From: JBKBIP01 sp046297495
Lineage (GTDB): Bacteria > Planctomycetota > Planctomycetia > Gemmatales > Gemmataceae
DNA: 64,000 nt
NCBI GenBank assembly: GCA_046297495.1
Contig: JBKBIP010000030.1
Span: 1-64,000, forward strand
Direction: 5' to 3'
In this document: one piece after another, positions 1 through 7,566 of the stretch
Layout of the letters: each line of letters opens with the position of its first letter
Numbering within the stretch: the stretch's first letter is position 1
The notes under the pieces: generated by a model
Database searches by the model: none
What the model was told of the DNA's origin: nothing
The model's input: only the letters and a program-made list of their open reading frames with translations
Translations under genes and position numbers: made by a program

Positions 1-959
1 ACCGCATGGACTACCTGGCCGGCATGAACATGAATCTGGGCTACTCGATGGCGGTCGAGAAGCTGTGCGGCATGAAGCTTCCCGAAAAGGCCCAGGTCAT
101 TCGCGTCATCATCGCCGAGCTGAACCGTATTGCCAGCCACTTGGTCGGCATGGGGGCGTATGGTCTCGATCTAGGTTCGTTCAGCCCCTTCTTGTACGCC
201 TTCCGTGAACGAGAGATGATTCTCGACTTGTTCGAGGAAGTGTGCGGCGCCCGGTTGACGTACAGCTACATCACCATCGGCGGCGTGCATGACGATTTAC
301 CCGAAGGCTGGATGGACCGCTGCCAAAAGTTTCTCGATTATCTGAAACCGCGCATCGAGGAATATCACACGCTGCTGACCCGCAACCAGATTTTCGTCTC
401 GCGCACGGCCAACATCGGTAATCTGTCGAAGGAATTAGCCCTCAGTTACGGCTGTACCGGCCCGGTGCTGCGCGGCTCGCTCAACCGCGAGGCTGGGGAT
501 ACGGTGTGGGACCTGCGCAAGATCGAGCCGTATTGCGGCTACGAGACCTACGACTTCGAAGCCATCCTGCCGCCGTTCCCCGAAGCGCCACCAGAATCGG
601 TCATCGGCGATTCCTGGCATCGCTTCTATGTCCGCATGCGCGAGGTGCTCGAAAGCATCAAGCTGGTCGAGCAGGGCTTGCGGCGTTATCCGAACGCTGA
701 AGGGGCGCACCGCATCGAGCCGCCGCGCCATCTACCGGCGGGGGAAGCCTACCTGGAAACCGAGGCCCCGCGTGGACAAATGGGCTTCTACGTCGTGGGC
801 CGCACTACCAAGGAGAACGTGCCGTTGCGCGTGCGGGCCCGCTCTTCGTGTTTTTGCAATCTCAGTGTCACCAACGAAATTTGCCGCGGCTGCCTCATCG
901 CCGACATCCCCGCCATCGTCGGCAGCTTGGATTTCGTCATGGGGGAGGTGGATCGGTAG
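1..959 (+). CDS. nuoD: NADH-quinone oxidoreductase subunit D, 3' part (5' end outside window)
   Basis: This is the 49-kDa-type subunit of respiratory complex I, a peripheral-arm protein at the cytoplasmic face of the membrane that helps form the quinone site. The frame is open to the window edge, and the first in-frame ATG (base 6) lies inside the conserved segment MDYLAGMNMNLGYS, so roughly 85-110 N-terminal residues are missing. The C-terminus carries the family signature ending in IVGSLDFVMGEVDR, preceded by the GQMGFYVVG and RARSSCFCNLS blocks. The next gene is convergent and unrelated, so nuoD is the last gene of whatever nuo cluster lies upstream. Identification is very secure; only the start is unseen. 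Confidence 0.97.
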   Translation, partial: RMDYLAGMNMNLGYSMAVEKLCGMKLPEKAQVIRVIIAELNRIASHLVGMGAYGLDLGSFSPFLYAFREREMILDLFEEVCGARLTYSYITIGGVHDDLPEGWMDRCQKFLDYLKPRIEEYHTLLTRNQIFVSRTANIGNLSKELALSYGCTGPVLRGSLNREAGDTVWDLRKIEPYCGYETYDFEAILPPFPEAPPESVIGDSWHRFYVRMREVLESIKLVEQGLRRYPNAEGAHRIEPPRHLPAGEAYLETEAPRGQMGFYVVGRTTKENVPLRVRARSSCFCNLSVTNEICRGCLIADIPAIVGSLDFVMGEVDR

Positions 960-993
960 CCCCGAATCATCATGCGACATTAAATACGGAAAG

Positions 994-1035
994 GTTCATC
1001 GGTTCGCGCTCGCTGTCGAGCGTGAACCGATGAAC
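994..1035. repeat. Palindromic element, family A (copy 1)
   Basis: Arms at 994-1012 and 1017-1035 are complementary over 19 bases with a single G-T wobble and a 4-base loop. The left arm begins GTTCATCGGTTCGCG. It lies in the 98-base gap between the convergent nuoD and SGNH-like genes, where it could act as a two-way terminator, although no T-tract follows. The same arm sequence recurs at 25109, 31611, 35766, 47114 and 47914. Confidence 0.85.
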
Positions 1036-1057
1036 TCACCCTATCTAGCGCCTTTGC

Positions 1058-1888
1058 TTACTTCTCCCCCTTGACCCCACTCATGGGATACCCCGTCACG
1101 GTCTCCCAGGCGAGGCGCTGTAATAAAGCATTGAGTTCGGTATTGACTTCCTTCTCGTTCACCTTCAGTCCCACCGGACTACGGCCGGTGATGCAGGCGT
1201 AGTTGCAATAGGTGGTCAGCAATAGGATCGGCGCGTTGCCGTGGCCGATGGTGTCGCGGAACAATTCCGATTGCTTGGTAATGCCCGGCACCTTTCCTTC
1301 GGCCACCAGCTCGCGCAATCGGACAACGGCATCACCGACCGGGACAATGCATACCGCTTGACGCCCTGCTGTGTCATTGATGGCTTTGGCTTGGGCCTCC
1401 ATTTGCTCGCGCCATTTCAGTTGATCAGCACGCAATTGGACCAGGTCGGTCTCGTCGCGCTGAGTGTTGTTCTTGATACGTTGATCGAGGAAATCCCCTG
1501 GCACCCACGACTCTTGCACTAACAAGCGCATCTTGGGATGGTGCTTGAGACCCAGCTCGGCAAAGCGGTCGATCCCCTCGTCGGGCATCTTGACATTCGG
1601 GGCCATCGTGAACACGTCGACCCCGCCTTCCGCCAGAATCTTCTTGGCCCGATTTTTTTCCTCGGGTAAATCCCAATGCTGTTGCACGCGCGAGCCGCCT
1701 ATCCCTTGACTGCCAACGTGTTGATATTCTTGGATACCCGCTTCCTGGACCAGCTGCCCCAGGCGGCCAGGCACGAACATATGAAAGCTGTGGCCGGTGT
1801 AGAAAACACGCAGCGGCGCCGGCTCATCTGCCCGATTCATGGCGGGGAGTGCCAAGAGCATGAGGAAGGAAATGCGCGGGAAACGCAT
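1058..1888 (-). CDS. Secreted SGNH-hydrolase-like protein
   Basis: A 276-residue protein with an N-terminal signal peptide (about residues 1-20). The mature part opens with RVFYTGHSFHMF, which resembles the block I nucleophile region of SGNH/GDSL hydrolases, and near residue 215 has DTIGHGNAPI, which could supply the Asp-His pair of block V. Substrate is unknown; such proteins in planctomycetes are often near sulfatases and glycan genes, as here. The ATG at 1888 is preceded by GGAGGT at a good distance. The gene stands alone, convergent with nuoD. The fold assignment is inferred from short motifs and catalysis is not certain. Confidence 0.65.
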   Translation of the reverse strand: MRFPRISFLMLLALPAMNRADEPAPLRVFYTGHSFHMFVPGRLGQLVQEAGIQEYQHVGSQGIGGSRVQQHWDLPEEKNRAKKILAEGGVDVFTMAPNVKMPDEGIDRFAELGLKHHPKMRLLVQESWVPGDFLDQRIKNNTQRDETDLVQLRADQLKWREQMEAQAKAINDTAGRQAVCIVPVGDAVVRLRELVAEGKVPGITKQSELFRDTIGHGNAPILLLTTYCNYACITGRSPVGLKVNEKEVNTELNALLQRLAWETVTGYPMSGVKGEK

Positions 1889-2036
1889 GAGATGTTGACC
1901 TCCAAATGGGGTGAGAAACGCCGAAACCTTGGTTGCTGGGTATAGAATTGACTATACCACCCACATGGCCAAGAAGAAACAGCCGTTGTAGAACAATGTC
2001 AACACGTATCTGTTCTCGATCTCAGGAGATCTCGCA

Positions 2037-2915
2037 ATGAAACGCATCATGCTTGTCGCCGTGGTAACTGCATTTAGCATGTCATCGGCGTCCGCGCAGA
2101 CCATGCCGGAAAAGCAAGCCAGCATGAATTATGTGCGTGGCTTATTGGCGGATGATGGCGGCTATCGAGCGACGCAGGACAAAAAGGAACCGTCGAACCT
2201 GCGGGCCACGTCGGCGGCGCTGCGGGCATTGCACTATCTAGGGGCCAAGGACCAGGTCGCGCCAGCCACTCGCAAGTTCGTCGAGAACTGTTTCGATAAG
2301 TCGAGCGGCGGCTTCGCCAATCGGCCCGACGGCGAGCCAGACGTATTTACCACCGCCGTCGGCATCATGGCCGCCGTCATCGTGGACATGCCCAAAGACC
2401 AGTTCGAGCAAGCGACCGTGCGTTATCTCACGGAACACGTCCAGGGTTTTGATGACATCCGTATTGCCGTGGCGGGGTTGGAGCGGATTCAGCAAAAGTC
2501 GCCGCGCTCGGCGGCTTGGCTCAAGGACATCGAGAAGCTGCGTCATGCCGACGGCACTTCCGGCATGGGGAACGGTGTGGCCCGCGACACCGGCGGCGTC
2601 ATCGTGGCCTTCCTACGTTTGGGGGGCAAACTCCCGCATCCGGAGAACGTGCTGAAGGCCTTGCGTCAGGGACAACGGCCCGACGGCGGTTTCGGCAAGG
2701 GGGACGAGAAAGGTTCCGATCTGGAAACCAGCTACCGCGTGATGCGGGCCTTTTACATGCTCAAGCAGCAGCCTGCCGACCCGGACGCCTTGCGTCAGTT
2801 CGTCGCCCGGTGCCGCAACGCCGACGGCGGTTACGGCCTGACCCCCGGCCAACCGTCCAACATTGGCCCAACGTATTTCGCCGCGATCATCCTGCATTGG
2901 CTGGATCAGAAGTGA
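2037..2915 (+). CDS. Secreted prenyltransferase/squalene-cyclase repeat protein
   Basis: A 292-residue protein with a signal peptide (residues 1-20, ending SASAQ). It contains several alpha-helical repeats of the prenyltransferase-beta/squalene-oxidase type, each starting with GGF or GGY followed by a Thr- or Tyr-rich helix, for example near residues 91 (GGFANRPDG), 220 (GGFGKGDEKG) and 263 (GGYGLTPGQ). I do not see the zinc-binding Asp-Cys-His set of protein prenyltransferases, and the export signal argues against a cytoplasmic prenylation role. It is probably an alpha-alpha toroid used for binding or for an unknown secreted enzyme. CAGGAG lies upstream of the ATG. Monocistronic. Confidence 0.75.
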   Translation: MKRIMLVAVVTAFSMSSASAQTMPEKQASMNYVRGLLADDGGYRATQDKKEPSNLRATSAALRALHYLGAKDQVAPATRKFVENCFDKSSGGFANRPDGEPDVFTTAVGIMAAVIVDMPKDQFEQATVRYLTEHVQGFDDIRIAVAGLERIQQKSPRSAAWLKDIEKLRHADGTSGMGNGVARDTGGVIVAFLRLGGKLPHPENVLKALRQGQRPDGGFGKGDEKGSDLETSYRVMRAFYMLKQQPADPDALRQFVARCRNADGGYGLTPGQPSNIGPTYFAAIILHWLDQK

Positions 2916-2999
2916 ACCAACTGATAGGGAAAAGGTATGCTTCGCGCGGGGAAGAAGCACCCCGCGTGAAGCCAGTCTAATCTTGAGTTCAAAGAAACA

Positions 3000-3419
3000 T
3001 CAAACTCGCAACGACTGCAATTCATCCTCGTCCAGGCGGCTGGCGAGAATGCAGCCGATGATCCAATCGCCGCCTCCTTGGGCCTTGGCGTGGATGACGC
3101 GGGCCACCAGGGTGCGCGAGAAACTGTGCGACATGCTTTGCAATTCCACGGCCAGCAAAGTGCCTGGCTCGAAGCGACGTTTCAGCTGTAAGCCGATGTT
3201 GCTGGCCGAGATGTCGCGCACCTGAGCAGGCCACGGATCATCGCGCGTGGACGCAATCGGATGGCAAGAGGCTTCCAAATCCGCCAAGCCGCGCGAGCGC
3301 GGTTCGTAGCGTTCCACGGTGGAGCGAGGACTTTCGTAGTGGTTGATGCTCCGAGCCTGATCGGCCGGCCGACCCCATCCGAACAATCCCTGCCAAAAGC
3401 GAACGATCCAATTAAACAT
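3000..3419 (-). CDS. PilZ-domain protein
   Basis: A 139-residue protein starting MFNWIVRFWQGLFGWGRP; this ATG is preferred over an upstream in-frame alternative because the earlier residues look non-coding. The C-terminal two thirds match a PilZ beta-barrel: the ISASNIGLQL segment corresponds to the D/NxSxxG motif, followed by the LARV-type strand and a GDWIIGC strand. PilZ domains bind cyclic di-GMP, but the N-terminal RxxxR loop needed for this is not clearly formed (an ERYEPRSRG segment lies upstream), so nucleotide binding is uncertain. The amphipathic aromatic N-terminus may attach to the membrane. No functional partner is adjacent. Confidence 0.7.
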   Translation of the reverse strand: MFNWIVRFWQGLFGWGRPADQARSINHYESPRSTVERYEPRSRGLADLEASCHPIASTRDDPWPAQVRDISASNIGLQLKRRFEPGTLLAVELQSMSHSFSRTLVARVIHAKAQGGGDWIIGCILASRLDEDELQSLRV

Positions 3420-3679
3420 AGTCACACACTCGCGGGGCATTCGTGCTTGCGATGAATTGCCCAGGAATTGACACAACGAGTTTTATGGTACGAACCCATC
3501 GCCATACCGTCATCATAATTCGCCAAGCACCCAAATCAAGATGATAAAACGACAACGGGCGCAAGTCAAAAGTCAAATTGCCGAATTTTCTTTTCCAAGA
3601 GTCCATCGGTTCGCGCGGGACAACGACGACCGGCGTGAATCAAGAAATCTCGGGAACGGCGAAGACAGGTGGCATTCCA

Positions 3680-4300
3680 CTACTTCTTCGGCAGTTCCTT
3701 GACCTCGATCTTGCGGACCTGCACGACGCTGCCGGGGTCATGCTGCTGGATGGCGAAATGCCCCTTAGTATAAGTGTTCTTGGGGTCCACGAAATCGACC
3801 ACTTTCTTGCCGTTGACCAGGATGATAATGTGATTCCCTTCCGCGATCACTTCCTGAGTGAACCATTCGTTCGGCTTGACCAGTTGATCGGTGATCCGAA
3901 CCAAGTTGTAGAGACTGCCCGTTTTTTGCGGGTCGCGGTGGGTGCTGTTGATTTGGGCCTCATAGCCTTTGGGGAAAGCGGGGCCGAACTCCGTGCGGAA
4001 ATACTGACCGCTGTTGCCGCCATCGTTGATCTTGGCCTCCACGCGATAGCGGAAGTTTTCGTAATCCCCCCGTTCGCTGAACAGATGCCCTTTTGGCCCG
4101 CTGCCGATCAGAATGCCATCCTTGACTTCCCACTTGGCTTCGTCCTTGGGATGGGTCTTCCAGCCGGTCAAGTCCTTGCCGTTGAATAATTGCACCCAGC
4201 CTTGATCGTCGGCTTTGAGGTCGTCCGCCGGGGCCAAACCGATCCCAACCACCCATCCCAAACTCAACGCGGTCGCCAGCAAACATCGGCATCGCATCAT
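3680..4300 (-). CDS. Secreted DUF1080 (3-keto-disaccharide hydrolase-type) protein
   Basis: A 206-residue secreted protein with a signal peptide (about residues 1-25). The DUF1080 domain fills the rest: WVQLFNGKDLTGWK at the start, WEVKDGILIG, the NSGQYFRTE segment and a terminal GHFAIQQHDPG strand, typical of the concanavalin-like fold of this family. Characterised relatives cleave 3-keto-glycosides, working with Gfo/Idh-type oxidoreductases that produce 3-keto sugars; both kinds of gene occur in this window. AGGAG sits just upstream of tandem ATG codons at 4300. A degenerate copy of repeat family A follows the stop at 3604-3619. Substrate specificity is not predictable. Confidence 0.9.
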   Translation of the reverse strand: MMRCRCLLATALSLGWVVGIGLAPADDLKADDQGWVQLFNGKDLTGWKTHPKDEAKWEVKDGILIGSGPKGHLFSERGDYENFRYRVEAKINDGGNSGQYFRTEFGPAFPKGYEAQINSTHRDPQKTGSLYNLVRITDQLVKPNEWFTQEVIAEGNHIIILVNGKKVVDFVDPKNTYTKGHFAIQQHDPGSVVQVRKIEVKELPKK

Positions 4301-4654
4301 CGCATCTCCTCAATGAAGTATCTTCTCGATGGATTTGGTTTCACTCCTTACGCTTCGGAGTCATTGTCCACAGTGTAAGCAATCGGCGCGGCTTCCGCCA
4401 GGGGCGAAACGCATCATTTACTAGGCAAAAGGCGTGGCTTCCAATTCCAGGATGATCACAAAACTCCGGTCCCCTGACTACCCAGGCGCTTTTCCCATGG
4501 AAAAGACCTTCAACACGTCATCGTTATAGTGATTGAATGACCTTCACGGCGATCTTGCCGGATTGAGGTGGGCGAAGGGCTGGCTGGTGGCGCTATGGAA
4601 CTTCGACTAGTTCCCCTTGGTCAACGGAGGAATAATCCTATCGCGGCGTGAAGA
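4301..4654. other. Intergenic gap, no gene supported
   Basis: About 350 bases between two minus-strand genes. I see no ORF with support. On the minus strand, two short frames around 4540-4600 read somewhat like the tail of a medium-chain dehydrogenase, split by a frameshift, but the similarity is too short to call a pseudogene. Confidence 0.5.
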
Positions 4655-5122
4655 TCACTTCTCCTCCCCTGGACAGGGGCGCACCATGATAGCGACAATG
4701 AGGCGTTCCTTGTCTTTGGTTTTGTAACGGGTGATGATGGGAAAGAACTTGCCACACTTGGTCTGATAGGTAATGCCCCCCACGCCGGGTACTTTCACCC
4801 AAACGCCGACCAGATTGTTCTCATTGACGCCGTGGCGAATCTTCACGCTGATTTCCTCTTGATCGATCAACTCGAAATGTTCCGCTTTGCCAATCGGCAT
4901 GGATTTGCACACGCGCTGGGCCATGCGGAAGGAGGTGAGTTGGGTCTCCAGCTTCTTAACCTCCCGCGCAATGTCCGTGAGGCGTGGGTCCACGTCGTTG
5001 CCCCGTTCACAGGCGAGAATGGCCACGACACAGACCTGTACGGGGCTGTCACCGGGGGGTGGCGAGTCGCCTTGACAGCTAATCGACAAAATCAGCCAAC
5101 CGGCCATAGCGTACATCGACAT
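4655..5122 (-). CDS. Small secreted hypothetical protein
   Basis: A 155-residue protein not recognised as a known family. A hydrophobic N-terminus (residues 4-16, ending SISC) looks like a signal peptide and perhaps a weak lipobox at Cys16. The remainder is a short helical stretch (residues 45-75, IAREVKKLETQLTS, possibly coiled) followed by beta-rich sequence with three further cysteines. It lies on the same strand as the ECF sigma/anti-sigma pair, 84 bases after the anti-sigma stop, so it could be a target or partner of that pair; this is inference only. Coding status is supported by the exported N-terminus and codon use. Confidence 0.6.
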   Translation of the reverse strand: MSMYAMAGWLILSISCQGDSPPPGDSPVQVCVVAILACERGNDVDPRLTDIAREVKKLETQLTSFRMAQRVCKSMPIGKAEHFELIDQEEISVKIRHGVNENNLVGVWVKVPGVGGITYQTKCGKFFPIITRYKTKDKERLIVAIMVRPCPGEEK

Positions 5123-5206
5123 GAGGGAAGCCTACCTCCCGTGAACACAGAATGTCCTCGCGTGAATCTCAGGTAGCGTCACTTTGCCACGGTTGCTCTC
5201 GGCCCG

Positions 5207-5872
5207 TTATTTCCGGGGGAGAGCATCAGGCAAGGGGGCCAAAACCATGGGGTGATACGGTCCTTCGGTCCAATGAATCTCGGCGACGCTTCCATCCCAA
5301 TCCGGCTCGACCCGTTCCAGGTTAATGTCGCTGGCCGAAGCCAAGGCGAGCGGTTCTTCCACAGGTCCAGGAGGAGCGCCGATCACCAACACATCCACGT
5401 CAGCATCATGCATACTAATGATAGTCACATCCGACGCTGACACCACGGGCAAGGGTTGCCAAGCCGCCATCTCGTTGGTCGAAGGAGGTGCCGGGGACTG
5501 CGGCGCTGGTTGCTGCAGTATGAAGGCTATCACGGCCGCGGCGGCAGCCGTCATCACTCCCCCGATGAGCCAGCGGCGCCGCGACCGGCGCGGTAACGGC
5601 AGGACGGCAGGGGTTGCGGCGGGAGGAGCCAGCGCCGACTCCACCCCCCCCAAGACGGCTTGCCAAGTCGCTTCCGAAGGCATGGGGGGCGCGCTGACCC
5701 GACAGACTTGCGTCAGACGGCGCAGAGCGGCCACTTCTTGCCCTACCTCTGGGTGGGCCGCGAGCCAAGCGACGACACGGGCTTGGTCGGCGGACTCCAA
5801 CTCGCCGTCCGCGTAACCCCCCAGGAGTTCACGGGGGTGAATCGATTCAGACTCGCCATTGTGATGGATCAT
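5207..5872 (-). CDS. Anti-sigma factor-like membrane protein
   Basis: A 221-residue protein whose start codon overlaps the sigma-factor stop (ATGA), showing translational coupling. The N-terminal 60 residues (HPRELLGGYADGELES, then VVAWLAAHPEVGQEVAALRRL) resemble the helical anti-sigma domain of the zinc-finger anti-sigma group, but the usual HxxxCxxC zinc ligands are absent. A single membrane span follows near residues 100-118 (WLIGGVMTAAAAAVIAFIL), then a periplasmic tail of about 100 residues with a late VIGAPPGP segment. It is expected to hold the neighbouring ECF sigma factor inactive at the membrane. Family membership is inferred from architecture and context. Confidence 0.8.
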   Translation of the reverse strand: MIHHNGESESIHPRELLGGYADGELESADQARVVAWLAAHPEVGQEVAALRRLTQVCRVSAPPMPSEATWQAVLGGVESALAPPAATPAVLPLPRRSRRRWLIGGVMTAAAAAVIAFILQQPAPQSPAPPSTNEMAAWQPLPVVSASDVTIISMHDADVDVLVIGAPPGPVEEPLALASASDINLERVEPDWDGSVAEIHWTEGPYHPMVLAPLPDALPRK

Positions 5873-6465
5873 ACTGGAATTCGCTCCGCCAGATACGCTC
5901 GCAGCTTCAACCGCGTGTAGTATAATCGGCTCATCACCGTGCCGATGGATATTCCCAGGACTTCCGCCACTTCGCGGTAACTCAATTCCCCTTCGGCGTG
6001 CAACACGAAGGTTTGCCGTTGGGCTTCGGGGAGTGTGGCCAAGGCTTCTTGGAGCAAGTGGCGCAAATCCTCGCGTTCTAATTCCAACGTGGGGTCATCG
6101 TGAGTGAGCGGCTGGGCCGGCGCTTCGTCGTTGGCTTCCGCCGCTTCCAGACTCATCATTTCACGCCGGCCGCGCTGTCGGCCCAAGTCGAGGGACGCAT
6201 TGCTGACCACCCGCAGCAGCCACGTCTTGAAGGAGCTACGCCCTTGAAAACCGTGCAGATGCGTCAGCACCTTGATGAAGCCTTCCTGCACGGCATCGAG
6301 CGCATCGGCTTCATGCCCGAGCAGCCGGTAGGCGACTCGATAAGCCAAGGCCCGATAGCGCCGGAACAGTTCATCCAAGGCCGTCCGGTCGCCAGCGGCA
6401 AAGCGTTGGAGCAGCTGCTCGTCGCTGTGCGGCGGGGACGCGAGGGCCGTCTCTGCGACTACCAT
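5869..6465 (-). CDS. ECF-type RNA polymerase sigma factor
   Basis: A 198-residue extracytoplasmic-function sigma factor. Region 2 spans roughly residues 25-95 (LFRRYRALAYRVAYRLLG, then DALDAVQEGFIKVLTHL), and region 4 roughly 130-190, with LPEAQRQTFVLHAEGELSYREVA and the helix-turn-helix GISIGTVMSRLYYTRLKLR. It has no region 1 or 3, as expected for this class. It is followed by an overlapping anti-sigma gene, so the pair forms a regulatory module likely responding to an envelope signal. GGGAGAAG precedes the ATG. The target promoters are unknown. Confidence 0.95.
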   Translation of the reverse strand: MVVAETALASPPHSDEQLLQRFAAGDRTALDELFRRYRALAYRVAYRLLGHEADALDAVQEGFIKVLTHLHGFQGRSSFKTWLLRVVSNASLDLGRQRGRREMMSLEAAEANDEAPAQPLTHDDPTLELEREDLRHLLQEALATLPEAQRQTFVLHAEGELSYREVAEVLGISIGTVMSRLYYTRLKLRAYLAERIPV

Positions 6466-6567
6466 GGCAAGATGCTTCTCCCAGGGGTACAGACGGTCGG
6501 GCAGGAACCCTTATTCGGTTTGATTGTAACGGATGCGTCCGTGTCATGCGAGAGAAACCGGGCTGGT

Positions 6568-7305
6568 TTACTTGATTCCTTTCAGCTGCCGGGCCAGGGC
6601 CTCGATGCGCAGGCGGCACTCGTTGCGGGCCTCGGCCAACCCCTGCGCGGTCGGCGCCACCGACTTAAGATAATCCAGCACGATCCCCTCGGCGGCCACG
6701 TATTCGGCACACGCCTGGGCCACCGCGGAGGCGATCTCATTGGGAATGGTGGTGACGCCGTTGCGGTCGCCGTGCAGCAGGTCTCCGGGCAAGACGCTCG
6801 CGCCGCCGACATGCACGGGCACATTGATGTTCACAATATGGCAGTAGCCGTGCGCGCAGATGGTGCCATTGGTGAAGCAGGGAAAATTCATGGCCTCCAC
6901 CTGATCCAGATCTCGACCGGCGCCACTGGTGATCAGGCCGATGGCGCCGAAGGTCTTGTAGGTGGCGCACATAATCTCGCCAAAGGTGGCTGAGGCCGGT
7001 GGGTCGTCCAAGTCTTGAAAAACGACAATCGGAGGACCAGGCAATTCCGCGAAGGACGCCACCTGATCGGCGATACCCGCATAGACATCACCAGAGCGCG
7101 GCGGCGCGGCCGAGCGGAACGTCGCCGTGGCCGCGTAACCCACCATCGGCGGCAGCTTGGGGTAGCAAGCCTGAATCCGCCGATCCATGTAGCCGGCCGT
7201 CCGTGGTCTCAGATCAAATAGCTCGACGACGTTGCAAATCGTCGGCGTGTCGTATTTACGGAGCAACTCCAGGTCAGCGGCGGGTACGGCGCGGTAACTA
7301 GCCAT
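6568..7305 (-). CDS. RraA-family aldolase-like protein
   Basis: A 245-residue protein of the RraA/HMG aldolase (demethylmenaquinone methyltransferase-like) fold. The family core is visible: DTPTICNVVELF near the start, the GYAATATF strand, the GVITSGAGRD-type region (IGLITSGAGRDLDQV), VHVGGASVLPGDLLHGDRNGVTTIP, in which the GxxVxPGDxxxxDxxGV motif carries the metal-binding Asp. Class II pyruvate aldolases of this group cleave 4-hydroxy-4-methyl-2-oxoglutarate or decarboxylate oxaloacetate using a divalent metal; RraA itself has instead a regulatory role. In planctomycetes these genes are usually scattered, as here. Exact substrate unknown. Confidence 0.85.
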   Translation of the reverse strand: MASYRAVPAADLELLRKYDTPTICNVVELFDLRPRTAGYMDRRIQACYPKLPPMVGYAATATFRSAAPPRSGDVYAGIADQVASFAELPGPPIVVFQDLDDPPASATFGEIMCATYKTFGAIGLITSGAGRDLDQVEAMNFPCFTNGTICAHGYCHIVNINVPVHVGGASVLPGDLLHGDRNGVTTIPNEIASAVAQACAEYVAAEGIVLDYLKSVAPTAQGLAEARNECRLRIEALARQLKGIK

Positions 7306-7566
7306 GTTGAGCCTCGAAAGAAAAGGGCTGCGCTTCGATTGCTGGGTGGTCGCATCACGGGTTTCCGTTCCCTTCGGATGCCTGGTTTGAATGCCGATAT
7401 TCTACACCCTGTCGATTCAGTGGTCGAGTACCGATGTCATCGGAAATAGTCATTCCCGTTTTCCGCCCCGCCATCGAACCATCTTCCCCGCCCGCCGGGA
7501 AGCCGCTACGGTTGCATTTTCCAAACGCATCGTGAGAAAGGAACAACCGTGAGATTATCCATCTTA

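Noticed and set aside
4540..4620. Decayed dehydrogenase tail on the minus strand
   Set aside because: Only about 20 codons in two frames resemble an alcohol dehydrogenase end; too short to support.
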